From Prorocentrum cordatum (taxonomy: Eukaryota; Sar; Dinophyceae; Prorocentrales; Prorocentraceae): a stretch of 64,000 bases of DNA. The DNA lies in NCBI GenBank assembly GCA_963575745.1, contig CAUYUJ010015282.1, positions 779,151-843,150 of the forward strand, read 5' to 3'. Below, piece after piece: positions 54,607 through 64,000 of this stretch. The notes beneath the pieces are model-generated. The model searched no databases. It was given only the letters and a program-made list of their open reading frames with translations, and was not told the origin of the DNA. The position numbers were made by a program, and so were the translations under genes. Each line of letters begins with the position of its first letter. Position 1 is the first letter of the stretch.

Positions 54607-55668
54607 CTATCGCTCCCCCGCGCCGGAGCCCTGGCAAGAGGCTGCGGACGCGATGGAGAACGGCTCTGGCGGTAAGCCCGCGCAACAGGACGCAGGGATG
54701 AGGAGGAGGGCCAGGGTAAATCCGAGTTGTGTCAATGATGCCGCAGTGCCCTCCCAGGTCACCTCCTCGCAAGTCCCTGCAAGTACTTCTTTAAGCATCG
54801 GGGAGGCCCCCCCCCAGTGAGAGCTCCGTTTTGAGACGGGTTCGTCCTCCATCCGCGTAAGTGTGGTTGATCCAGAAGTTGTTGGCATAGAAGTTGAGCA
54901 AGCTAAGCGACGGCCCAGTGTTCGAAAAGAAGCCGCACTCCACCCGTGCAACTCTTGAACAGTGCTTGAAAGCCTGGTCGAAAAGCTAAGTGGGTTCCCC
55001 ATCTTCACAAAGAAACGGCCTTCACCCGTGGAACTGTCGGAGTGCGTTATGACGAGGGTGCAGGGTGCGCGGAGCCAAGGCGAGATCCCTGTTTTGGAAA
55101 GCACCCCGAACTCTATCCTTGGAGCTGCAGGGAGTTGCCAGCTTCGAGACCACCCGTTGTGAGGAAGTCTCGGGCGAAGCGCACGGCCCGCGCCAACGAC
55201 ACATCTGGTGGTGCGGCAGGGAGAAATTGGCCATAAGGAAGAGAAGAGGAAGAGCAGGAACAAGACGAGCAGCATGGCACGCACAGCTGAGTCAGAAGAG
55301 TCCGAGTTACAAGGGGTGCGGAGAGCAGAGGACCCCGCCTGGAAGCGCAGGAACAAGACTAGATGAAAACGACCGCCCGCCTCGAATATCGTCCAGAAAA
55401 TACTCGTCAAGGGGGACGGGGTCAGCCCGAGCATCGCGGCCCCGCCAGCTGGCCTGGTCCTCGACTCACCCGGGCTCGACCGCATCCTCCCAAGGCAAAC
55501 CACAGTTAGCCAGTCCCATCTGGAGATCAGGCCGAGGAGCTGAACTATGCTCCCCAGCTTGACCCCTGGAGGCCTATTCGGCTTGGGAAGCAAGACCTGT
55601 CCTCCGAATTGCAAGGACCATGCTGCTCTTCGGATCCGACGGTGCAAGCCCTTGCGAGCTTGGACCAC
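54607..55668 (-). CDS. Uninterrupted 353-codon minus-strand frame, hypothetical
   Basis: Long non-repetitive frame starting MVQARKGLHRRIRRAAWSLQ with one hydrophobic segment (AMLLVLFLLFLFSSLWPIS) and a Ser/Thr-rich C-terminal half (LACSTSMPTTSGSTTLTRME). No family recognised. At ~57% GC such a run could arise by chance in a window of this size, so it is listed only for its length and lack of low complexity. Confidence 0.2.
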   Translation of the reverse strand: MVQARKGLHRRIRRAAWSLQFGGQVLLPKPNRPPGVKLGSIVQLLGLISRWDWLTVVCLGRMRSSPGESRTRPAGGAAMLGLTPSPLTSIFWTIFEAGGRFHLVLFLRFQAGSSALRTPCNSDSSDSAVRAMLLVLFLLFLFSSLWPISPCRTTRCVVGAGRALRPRLPHNGWSRSWQLPAAPRIEFGVLSKTGISPWLRAPCTLVITHSDSSTGEGRFFVKMGNPLSFSTRLSSTVQELHGWSAASFRTLGRRLACSTSMPTTSGSTTLTRMEDEPVSKRSSHWGGASPMLKEVLAGTCEEVTWEGTAASLTQLGFTLALLLIPASCCAGLPPEPFSIASAASCQGSGAGER

Positions 55669-56224
55669 GTGATCCTTCGGCTTCCTGGGGCACCCCGAGG
55701 TTGACTGACGCTCCGAAAGTGCACCCCTTTTTTAAATTGTGTCTGGCCGACAGCCCCTCAATCGGTACACAGGAGAATCTGGTCGTCCACGGCCCGACAC
55801 GAGTGTAACAATGAATCGGCCTTCATAAGTTGATCCCCCAGCAAGGACGGTCGGGGTGAGGCTCAGAGGGGAAGGACGAGATGGCGGCGGCGGGAGCAGC
55901 GGCCAGGTCCTTGTCATGCACAGGGGGAGACGACGAGTGACACGCTGAGGCTGGCTCCCCAACTTATGCAATCACCTCCTCCGCCTCGTGAGGCAGCGGA
56001 TGGCGAGTGTGCATGATCCAGCAGAATGGTTTCCAGCCGCATCAAATCTAGAGGATAGGCCTCAATCTTGTCGGAAACGTGTGCCTCAGAAGAGGCCGCA
56101 CGCACGCACATCCTCCACGCACATGCTCCGAGCTAGTCCTGGAGAGCCCCGCAAATAGCTGCAAACAGGGTGCGGCACTCTGAGCTCCTGACTCGCCTCC
56201 TTTGCTAGCTAATCAGCCGGCTGG

Positions 56225-56726
56225 TTATCGCTGCGCTGCTGATCGGTCATTCTGACGATCCAGTATGACGGCGGTGGTGGTGAGAGATTGCATGCTGTTT
56301 ACCTCCAACCCGTCCGGACGGTTACGAGGACCTGCTGCGTCGGCCTGATCATTCAGGCAGTCTGCCGTGCTGGCGGAATCTACATACGATTCAGAGGGAC
56401 CTTCTATCAACGCGCGTTCGGGTAACATCAAATTGGCGTACCCCTCGTCGTCAATGGCTATTTGGTCGGGGGTCTCGCTCAACGGATCCACATCCCAAAT
56501 CGAAGAGATCCCGAGGACGGCGCTGAAACTGACACGGGAGGTCGGAGAACGCACCACGCGGACATCCGTCACAAGCGGCAACCCAAATGGCACTAATTTT
56601 CAGTGCCACCCGATGAAGTGCAGGTTCAAGCCTTCCTCTGCGCCAGATCTTGGAAGTTGGGCATTGTAGCCACTTGTGGTTAAGCGTGCCGCCGCAACCC
56701 TCGCATGCCTGGCAGGTGTCGAGCAA
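56225..56726 (-). pseudogene. Minus-strand retrotransposon remnant (zinc knuckle and RNase H-like)
   Basis: Reading leftwards, one frame gives CQACEGCGGTLNHKWLQCP (C-x2-C-x2-C, H, C), the pattern of the zinc knuckle found after LINE reverse transcriptases. The next frame carries LPERALIEGPSESYVDSAST followed by ADCLND, with the Glu, then Asp-Ser spacing of an RNase H core (E in a helix, D-S at a strand end). Frames change near 56590. The upstream side is lost in a GGA tract. Confidence 0.35.
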
Positions 56727-56739
56727 CGCGGGACTGGTA

Positions 56740-57270
56740 TGGGACCAGGAGGAGGAAGAGAAGGAGGAGGAGGAGGAAGCTCAATCGGGATGAGAGGGGG
56801 GGAAAGATGAGGAGGAGGAGAAGGACAAGGACGAGGAGGAGGAGGAGGAGGAGAAACAAGAAGGCTAAACATGGGAGGAGGAGGAGGAGGAGGAGGAGGA
56901 GGAGGAGAAGGAGGAGGAGGAGGAGCGGGACGAGGCGGAGGAGGAGAAGGATATGCGAGGATGGGGAGGGAGGGAGGAGGAGGAGGAGGAGGAGGAGGAG
57001 GAGGAGGGAGGAGGAGGAGGAGGAGGAGGAGGGAGGAGGAGGAGGAGCGAGGAGGAGGAGGAGGAGGAGGAGGAGGAGGAGGAGGTGCGAGGAGGGGGTG
57101 CGAGGAGGAGGAGGAGGAGGAGGAGGAGGAGGAGGAGGAGGAGGAGGAGGAGGAGGAGGAGGAGGAGGGGGAGGAGCGAGGAGCGAGGAGCGAGGAGGAG
57201 GAGGAGGAGGAGGAGGAGGAGGAGGAGAAGAAGGAGGAGAAGGAGGAGGTGCGAGGAGGCGCGAGGATGG
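56740..57270 (+). repeat. (GGA)n tract, ~500 bp
   Basis: Nearly pure purine GGA/GGAGA repeats with islands such as ggtgcgagg. It generates poly-Glu, poly-Gly and poly-Arg readings only. Confidence 0.9.
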
Positions 57271-59399
57271 GGGAGGGAGGAGGATGGAGGGTTCGCGACC
57301 CAGGACGTGGGGACCCGCGGTGGCCCCGACCTGCCGAGGGAGCTGCTGTCGAGGCCAGTCCTCGGGGCGGGGGGGGGAACTTGGTAGGATTGCTCTCTCG
57401 GCTCTCTCTCTCTCTCTCTTTCTCTTTCTCTCTCTCTCTCTATCTCTCGTATTTATCCATTCAAATAAATTCGAATTGGCCTTGGCGGGTTTGCGTGGAC
57501 CCCCGGATCCCCGGGCTCCCCGGGGGCTCCAAAACGGCACCGGAAGGCCCCCGGAGGGGTCCGAAACGGCGTCGGAGCTCCCCAGAAAAACCCAAGACGG
57601 CTTACGGAGGCCCCGAGACGACCCAAGACGGCTTTCAGGCGGCCCAAGATGTTCTCCAGACGGCCCCATACGCCCCAAAGACGCCCCCGGACGGCTCCGG
57701 GGGGGTCCGAGGGCTCCCCCAGGAGGGCTCCATCAAGCAAAAATGGCCACATTCCCTTCGTAAAATGCACATTTTCAACAGATTCGACATTTTCCTTTAC
57801 GAAGCGTCCAAGACAGCCCCAGAGGCCTCCAAGATTGTCCAAGACGGCCCCCAAGAGGGCCCAAAGATGGCTCAGACGGCCGCAGGACGGCCCAAGGGGC
57901 GCCCAAGACGGCCCAAGAGGACCCCAAGAGGTGCCCAAAAGGGGCCCAAGAGAGCCCAAGATGGCCCCAAGACGGCCCAAGTGGCGCCCAAGGTGGCCCA
58001 AGACGGCCCCAAGACGGCCCAAGAGGCGCCATACACGGCCCAAGAGGGCCCCGAGGAGCCCCCAAGAGGCCCAAAAGAGCCCCCATAGAGCTTCCAAACG
58101 GCCCCCTAGAGGCTTCAAAACTGCCTCCAAGAGAGAGGGGCGGACGAGAGGGGAGAGGCCCTTCGCAGGCGCAAAAGAACAAGGTTTTACACTCCCGTGG
58201 CCCTGGCGCTGCCCGTCTGCGCTCCCTATTTTGCCGCGACGCCGTTCCGACGCTTCCGACGCGGCCCGAGACGGCGCCGCGTTTGACCCGACCCGCTCCC
58301 GCGTCCGCCGCGATCCCGACGCATATCTTCCAACGCTGCTCTGGCTTGGTCTCTTGAACTTTTGCCTCTTTCGAAGCTCGAACACTTCGGCCCCCGCTTC
58401 GGTGCATTGGGGGCGCTCAGTGGGGGAACAGCACCAGAACAAGCTTCACAGGATCTACGGCAGTAGCTGGCAGCGTCGCACAACCCAGCACTCGCAACCA
58501 AACTTCGATCCGCGCAACTCCGTGGATTTTATCCACGGGTCCACACTAGTCTCTCTATATATATATAGAGGTTGTTCTCACTCTCTCTCTCTCTCTATCT
58601 CTCTCTTTCTCCTTGTAGCACAGCAGCTGCCGCCGGCTGCCGCCGGCTGCCTCCTCCTCGCCTCCTCGTCCTGCTCATCGTCGTCCTCCTCCTCCTCCTC
58701 ATCCACTTCCTCCTCCTCCTCCTCCTTCCTCTTCCCTAGTGTGTCCTCCTTCTCCTCCTCCTCCTCCCCCCCCCCGCCCCCTTGTGTCCTCCTGCGTGGC
58801 CTGGCCACCCCAGCAGCACAAGACGTCGTTTCTCTGCCGTCCAGGGCACAGAAGCTGCCGCTGGTTGCCCCCAATATTCTTGTTTTGTATCCCGGCCTGG
58901 GTCAGGGGCCCCCAGACCCGCAGGTCAGGAGGTAGGTGTTCACAAGTACAGAGGCTACCTCCTTGGTGTCGCTCGGACGTGTGATTTTGTCTCGGCGAGG
59001 GCCATCGATGACCATCTTTCTACTTCATCTTGCGTAGAAAAAAGGATGCACTGAACTTAAACATGCACGGGGACTGGACGTCCGAGCGATGGCGAGTCTC
59101 TATCTCTCTGTTTCTATAGCCTTTCGCCCACCCCCCCCCCGCACCGTCGCCCTTCCCGACGACAGATCCGCAGGAATACACGGGTCGCTGGCGCGTCACG
59201 CCTGCAAAGTCGCGTCAGTGGATACCCCATGGGGAACTGTTTTTTCGCGCCCACTCCCCGTTTCTTTTAGCTGCCCCTCCAGCCCTCAGAGGGGAGGCCG
59301 CGCAGGCGCTTGCCCCCTGCCAGCCTGGACCCACGCGTCCGCTCTGTTTTTGATTGTCATATATACGTTTATATAAATATTTATTTATAAGTATTGTAT
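57271..59399. other. Gene-free stretch: CT tract, minisatellite, PPR scrap
   Basis: (CT)n at 57391-57447; CCAAGACGGCC minisatellite 57480-58130; a PPR-start-like cgtggattttatccacgg and HGSTLVS near 58520-58560; (TA)n and (CT)n at 58553-58615; CTC tracts to 58800. No intact gene. Confidence 0.55.
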
Positions 59400-60465
59400 A
59401 TATACATGCGTATACATGTACATATGTACAAGACTACATTGGCGCTTCGCGCCATGCACCTTGGTCCTTCATGCCTTGCGTGTGGTGGCACTTGGCGCGA
59501 TCCTCCGTTGCTTCTGAACTTCGGCCGCGTTGCGCCCAGTCCCCATAGCCGTTCGTTATTCGCTTGCGCCCTCGCTTTGCAGGTCCGCGCGCCACTCGGT
59601 CGAGTATGCCGGGGTGTGGAGAGACAGCCAACATGCGTGCGATGTTCCGAATCACGGAAACTATAGGAAATGTGCAGAATGCCCTAGACATGTACCGAAT
59701 CCCAGGTTCACAACCGATTTTCTGGGAATTGGGTTGCGAACCCGGGATTTGAAGCATTTGAGTGTTTTACGTGGGAAGCCGCTGTCCGGAAGACGGCGTG
59801 TGAAGTGCTGTCCGGCCTGTTCAGGGGTCCCCTCGGAGCTTTTTGTTGACTTTCTGAACCTGTATTGGGCCGTTCTGGGGCCTTTTTGGTGGGGAGAGGC
59901 GAGGGCTCTAGGGGCCTTTTTGAAGCGGTCTAGGGCCCTCCGGGGGAACCTTTTGGATAGGTTTTCCGTCGTCCCGGAGGTCTCTTGGGGCCGTCATGGG
60001 GCTCTGTGTGGGGCCTTTGGGGCCGCCATGGGGTCCTCTTGGAGGTCTCGTCAGCCGTCTTGGGGCGGTTTCGGGAGCTTTTGGGGCCATCTTGGACGCG
60101 GCGAGGTCGAAGTTACGAGTATGTCAAACATGCGCATTTTCCGAAGGGAAATGAGAAGATGGTTGCCTGTTGTGGGTCGTCTTCGAGGCCTTTGGGGCCG
60201 TCCCAGAAGCCTCTTGGGCCATCTTGAGGTCACGTCGGTCACTCTTGGAGCGCTCTTGTGCTGTCTTGGGGGGTCTCTGGGACGTCTCCGATGACCTCCC
60301 TGATCGCCCGAGGTGTGCTGGGAAGGCCTGGCAAAACGCCCTGTGAGGCCCGGGGGGCCGCTTCGAGGCCCGTCCGGAGGGTCCCAAAGCCCCAGATCCC
60401 GGGAGTCCGGTTTTTTTTGTTGGAGGGGGAGAGGTTTTCCCCCCGCCCGGGCTTGCAAAATGTAG
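59400..60465 (-). repeat. ~1-kb interspersed element, minus copy
   Basis: Reverse-complement counterpart of 21405-22380: the 29 bases at 59437-59465 are exactly complementary to 22327-22355, and the block near 60330-60450 mirrors 21420-21550. A TA-rich tract adjoins the hairpin end, as in the plus copy. Confidence 0.65.
59698..59749. repeat. Long hairpin inside the minus element
   Basis: aatcccaggttcacaacc and gggttgcgaacccgggatt are inverted arms (about 16 of 19 pairs) around a 15-base spacer. Confidence 0.7.
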
Positions 60466-61577
60466 GAAGAGGAATGTATAGTTTTCTCTTTCTCTTTCTC
60501 TCTTCCATTCTCTCTCTCTCTCTCTTTCTTTCTTTCGTTGTTGATATTTGTTTGTTCTCTCTCTCTCTCTCTCTTTTTCCGGACCATGTCTGTGGGGCGT
60601 CTTTGGCTTCGGAGCTAATGGGAGCTAGCAGGAGGAGGAGGAGGAGCAGGAGGAGGAGGACCATGGTCCACCACCAGGTCGCGCCGCTGCTCTACTGTTT
60701 ACTCGTCTCCCTGGGCCTGATCAGAGGGTGGTTTGTTTTTGACCTTGTTGCCAGAGGAGGAGGAATATACGTTTTTCTGTGTTTGGGCCCCTCGACTGGC
60801 TTCCTCGATCGAGAAGTGAGGATACGACTAAGAGGAAGAGATGAGCGTCTGGGCTCCTCGATGAGCAGGCGAGCGTGACAAGCGTGTGGGCTCCCCGATG
60901 ATGTGGAGAGGTGAGGAGAAAATGTTCGGGCCTTTCGATCGGCCTCCCCATCCCTTCTCCCGCTGGGGGGAGGAGAAAGAGGAGACCGCATTGATGTGCG
61001 AACGTGCTGAGATGCCCACGTACCTTAATTCTTGACACCTCGCGCATCTTCACAGGAATAAGCAGAACCGATTTCCCACTGAGGTGCGCTGATGAGGCAA
61101 GCATAGGTGCATGAATCAGAGTACCCCGAATCATTGTACAACCTTGAACCTCTGGGTTGCTTTGGACCTAGTCGCTGAAACGAATCGCGATTCCATGCCG
61201 CTAGCGATGAAGCCTGGAATGCGCCGCGCGCGTGCCTGACCTGATCCGATCACGCGAGGCTGCGGAGTGGATGTAGAGGCCGGAGCATGCGAAGGAAAGT
61301 ATTGGAAGAGAGAGAGAGGGGAGAAAGAGAGAGAGAGGGAAAGAAAGAACAATGTATGTATATATATATATATATATTCATGTTTAAACAAGTGTCATTG
61401 TTTGGGCGCTCCGTCAACCGCTTTGTCCAAATTCCTCTATGCTCTTTTCCTTCCTCCTCGTCCTCGCGAATCCGCTTCCCTCCTCTTGTTTCTCATCCGT
61501 CTCACATTTTGTTGCTTGACTTGTTCTATCATATATAGGTGTGTGTGTATATATATATAGATTCCCTCCGTCCTTCC
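60466..61577. other. Gene-free stretch with CT, GGA, GA and TA tracts
   Basis: CT-rich 60480-60580, GGA 60628-60662, GA 61300-61345, TA 61350-61375. Mixed sequence between, with no coding segment recognised. Confidence 0.55.
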
Positions 61578-61636
61578 CCTCCTCCTCCTCCTCCTCCTCC
61601 TCCTCCTCCTCCTCCTCCTCCTCCTCCTCCTCCTAG
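61578..61636. repeat. (CTC)n tract ending in CTAG
   Basis: About 18 TCC units ending CCTAG, as at 26918 and 40943. Confidence 0.8.
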
Positions 61637-61868
61637 GTCCCCTTCTATTGCTTCATTTTTATTTCCTCATCCCCTCTCCTCCTGCTCCTCCTCCTCCTTC
61701 TGCTCCTCCTTCTCCTTGTCATGACGCCTCGTTGTCCGCCCTCCAGCGATAATTGTACCCTTGGCGACCAAGGGCGCGTCGGGAACCGAATCGTCCGCGA
61801 GGCAGTGGGGGGCAGCGGCGGCAGCGCCAGAGAGGGGGGGGGCGCCATCCAGCGCCGATCACCCGCTT

Positions 61869-62024
61869 GAGACTGGCTCGGTCTTCGCTGGGTTACGACG
61901 GCCACATGGGTCGCGAGCGCTGGAGGGGCGCGCCAGCGAGAGGAGGACTCGAGACTGGCTCGGACTTCGCTTGAGGGGCGAGGGCTTGGGTCGCGAGCGC
62001 TGGAGGGGCGCTCCGGCGAGAGGA
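61869..62024 (+). repeat. Direct duplication of ~80 bp
   Basis: gagactggctcgg-cttcgct followed by gggtcgcgagcgctggaggg and gcgagaggag occurs at 61869-61945 and 61951-62024 with few differences. Confidence 0.75.
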
Positions 62025-62279
62025 GAAGCAAATTCACGGGGCCGCTGTGCTGCGAGGTTGGCCTCTGAACACGCATGTCGCTCTTTTGCTTGGGCTGACG
62101 GGGCGCGGCCCTGGCTTAGCCAGATCGGCCCAGCGGCCGCTCTTCCTAGAGGAAGGAGTTGCTCTTCTAGCTTAGGGCCGCCAGGTGATCTGGCACTGAG
62201 GCTGCGCGGGCGGGCGCGTGTGCCACCGCGTCCAGGGACGGGTCAACCGCGGCCACCGAGCGTGAGCCCCGAGTGAACG

Positions 62280-63250
62280 GAACCAGTTCCCTCTCGTCTT
62301 CCAATTCGTCGTCGTCCTCATCCTGTTGATGCATCCTCTCTTGGTGCTGTTCCTCTTCCTCCCTGCTCATGGCCCTTTCCTCCTCTCTCCCTCGTCCCTC
62401 ATCCCCATCCTTCTTCCATCCCTCCCCCGTGTTCTGCCCTCCCTCCTCACATCCTTCAACTTCTCCCCATCCTCGTCCCACCCATCGTCTCTCCTCTCTC
62501 GTACCTCCTCCCACATCCACCCCATCTCAACCCTGTCATTGTCGTCATCCTCCCCTGCTCATCCAATGTCTGCTCCCCCTCCTCCTCCATATCATTCTCC
62601 TCTCTCCTCTTCCCTCCTCGGCACTCTCCTTTTCCATTTGCATGCCCATCCCCTCCTTCCCCTCCTCCTCCTCCTCCTTCTCCTCCTCCTCCTCCTGCTC
62701 CTCCTCCTCCTCTCTACCCTTCCCAATTGACCTGCTCATTCTCATTCCATCGTCCTCCCGATGCTTCTCCCGCTCCTCTTCCGACGAGTTCACTCTCCTT
62801 CTCGTCCCTCCCCTTCATTCCCCCATCCCCCCAGCCCCCCTCCTCCCTCCCTCCTTCCCCCTCCTCCTCCCCCTCCTCCCCCTCCTACCCCACCTCCTCC
62901 TCCCACCTTCCTCGTCGTCGTCCTTCCCCCCCCTGCATAGGGGGAGTATGCGGCTGCCTCTGGCTGGCCTTGGGGTGTTGCTGCTTGTCATTCTGCGCTT
63001 CGTCACGAACGTGCGGCAAAGACGGTGGGCGCTATGTTTGGTGTGCAGGCCCTGCGGGTTGAGGATGCAGAATGAGGAGGAGAAGGAGGAAGAGGAGGAA
63101 GAGGTCGAGGAGAACAATGAGAGGGAGGAGGATAGAGGAAAGAGGAAAGCAGAGAGGATGGGGGGATGTCGGGAGGGGGAGAGGTGGAGGAGATGGGGAG
63201 GGGAAGGAGGAAGAGGCGGCGGATGAGGGGGGAGGAGCACGAGGGCCAGA
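62280..63250. repeat. Pyrimidine-rich then purine-rich low-complexity DNA
   Basis: CTC/CCT tracts from 62300 to 62930 followed by GGA/GAG tracts 63065-63240. Frames are Ser/Pro/Leu- or Glu/Arg-rich artefacts. Confidence 0.75.
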
Positions 63251-63599
63251 GAAATGCCAGCATAAGCACTGATGCTGCAACACACTTTTCTGTCCCAAGC
63301 ACCTCCATCATGAGTCAATGCAAGCACTGTATCGTTTCACTGCGGTCATCCCCCCGAGGGAAGGTGAGGGGCCCATGGACCATGGACCCGCATGTTGAGA
63401 CCCATGAGCTTCTTTGAATCCAAATCACGGATCAGATACGATTCGAACGCCTACCTTGTGTTAGTAAGCGGGGGGGGGGCCCGACGGGGGCCAACGTCAA
63501 CCTGTCCTCGCGCGTGGGCTGGGGGTCTGGTTTTTGCGGCGGGTGGCGTGGGCCAGCTCGGACGACGTCGTGCGGCAATGTTTGCCCGCGACGGTGGAC

Positions 63600-63820
63600 G
63601 ATTTGGGGTTGTCGGGGTGGTATTCCCCCCAAGCTTATTACCAAACGCAGAGTATGCAGAGCACGGTGATGAAGAGGAGACCCCATCCATCCTTGCAGCT
63701 GCCGAGGTTTTCCAATTTCATAAACACAGGGCCGAACCACTTTCCATGCGAAGGCTTAATGTTGGCAAGGACCCGCCGTCCATCCTTGAAGCCGCAGGAG
63801 GCTCCCAGCTTAAACCGCCC
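63600..63820 (-). other. Possible minus-strand coding scrap
   Basis: Reading leftwards, one frame gives GASCGFKDGRRVLANIKPSH then GKWFGPVFMKLENLGSCKDG, a balanced composition unlike the flanks. No start, stop or family identified; it may be an exon of a gene extending beyond the window. Confidence 0.25.
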
Positions 63821-64000
63821 AGCTGTGCAAGGAGTCTCCGCGCGAGACCCGGAAGGGACCGCCCTCCGCCAATTGAGATGTGGAAGAAGACGAGCTCCAT
63901 GGCCATGGGGTTCACGAGTTTCCGCACAGGCGGATCTGTTTCAAGGCACACACGCACTTTGGGGGGGGCGGTGAGCCCGCCTGGGCTGCTCAGAGCCGCA

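Noticed and set aside
63420-63475. A tRNA-like segment on the minus strand (GTTCGAATC preceded by a plausible arm)
   Set aside because: The supposed T-stem does not pair (aggcg against cgtat) and no acceptor or D arm could be folded.

Overview
The window looks like nuclear DNA of a dinoflagellate. The evidence is cumulative: pentatricopeptide-repeat (PPR) text of the dinoflagellate type (about 23.2-23.65 kb); degenerate copies of the dinoflagellate spliced-leader (DinoSL) core just upstream of several start codons; decayed non-LTR retrotransposon pieces; very abundant microsatellites and minisatellites; apparent introns with non-canonical GA or GC 5' ends; and a head-to-tail run of plus-strand genes. 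The species cannot be fixed from sequence alone (a Prorocentrum- or Symbiodiniaceae-like genome is an inference). Nothing suggests a prokaryote: there are no operons, no ribosome binding sites and no CRISPR array. I saw no convincing rRNA or tRNA gene.

Layout. About 0.36-14.3 kb is the gene-bearing part, all on the plus strand. It holds gene A (an acidic, disordered protein with a ubiquitin-interacting-motif-like helix, exons from 389 to 3690 and possibly on to 8150); gene B (4900-6833, a basic nuclear-type tail), which may sit inside an intron of gene A; gene C (9427-11964, transposase-like); gene D (about 11912-13300, a DNA-methyltransferase-like fold split by introns); and gene E (13470-14293, a recycled cDNA with a spliced-leader relic and a 19-bp foldback). 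A palindromic repeat built on TTGGATGC / GCATCCAA occurs six times in this segment, including in two predicted introns.

About 14.3-22.5 kb is repeat-dominated: an approximately 800-bp tandem array (16.8-19.35 kb), a 270-bp (GA)n tract, GAT and GGA tracts, and hairpins followed by TA repeats. About 22.7-26.8 kb carries PPR fragments in a sea of degenerate CCAAGACGGCC minisatellite. About 27.1-29.9 kb has a broken coding frame and a small intact acidic protein gene with its own spliced-leader-like relic. From 30 to 41 kb little is recognisable apart from a minus-strand coding-like segment near 37.3-37.9 kb. A decayed LINE-type reverse transcriptase occupies 40.94-43.2 kb. A higher-order satellite occupies 44.06-45.9 kb, and a LINE ORF1-like piece 46.56-47.79 kb. 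A composite satellite block (48.89-50.64 kb) is bounded by inverted and direct repeats and lies in a probable intron. The last 13 kb is mostly microsatellite, CCAAGACGGCC-type repeat and a minus-strand retrotransposon remnant.

How it fits together. The coding part reads as genes that were repeatedly mobilised: mRNAs reinserted as DNA with spliced-leader relics, introns whose two ends carry the same short sequence, and a transposase-like gene next to a methyltransferase-like gene. Splice sites, exon joins and family names below are readings by eye and are scored accordingly.
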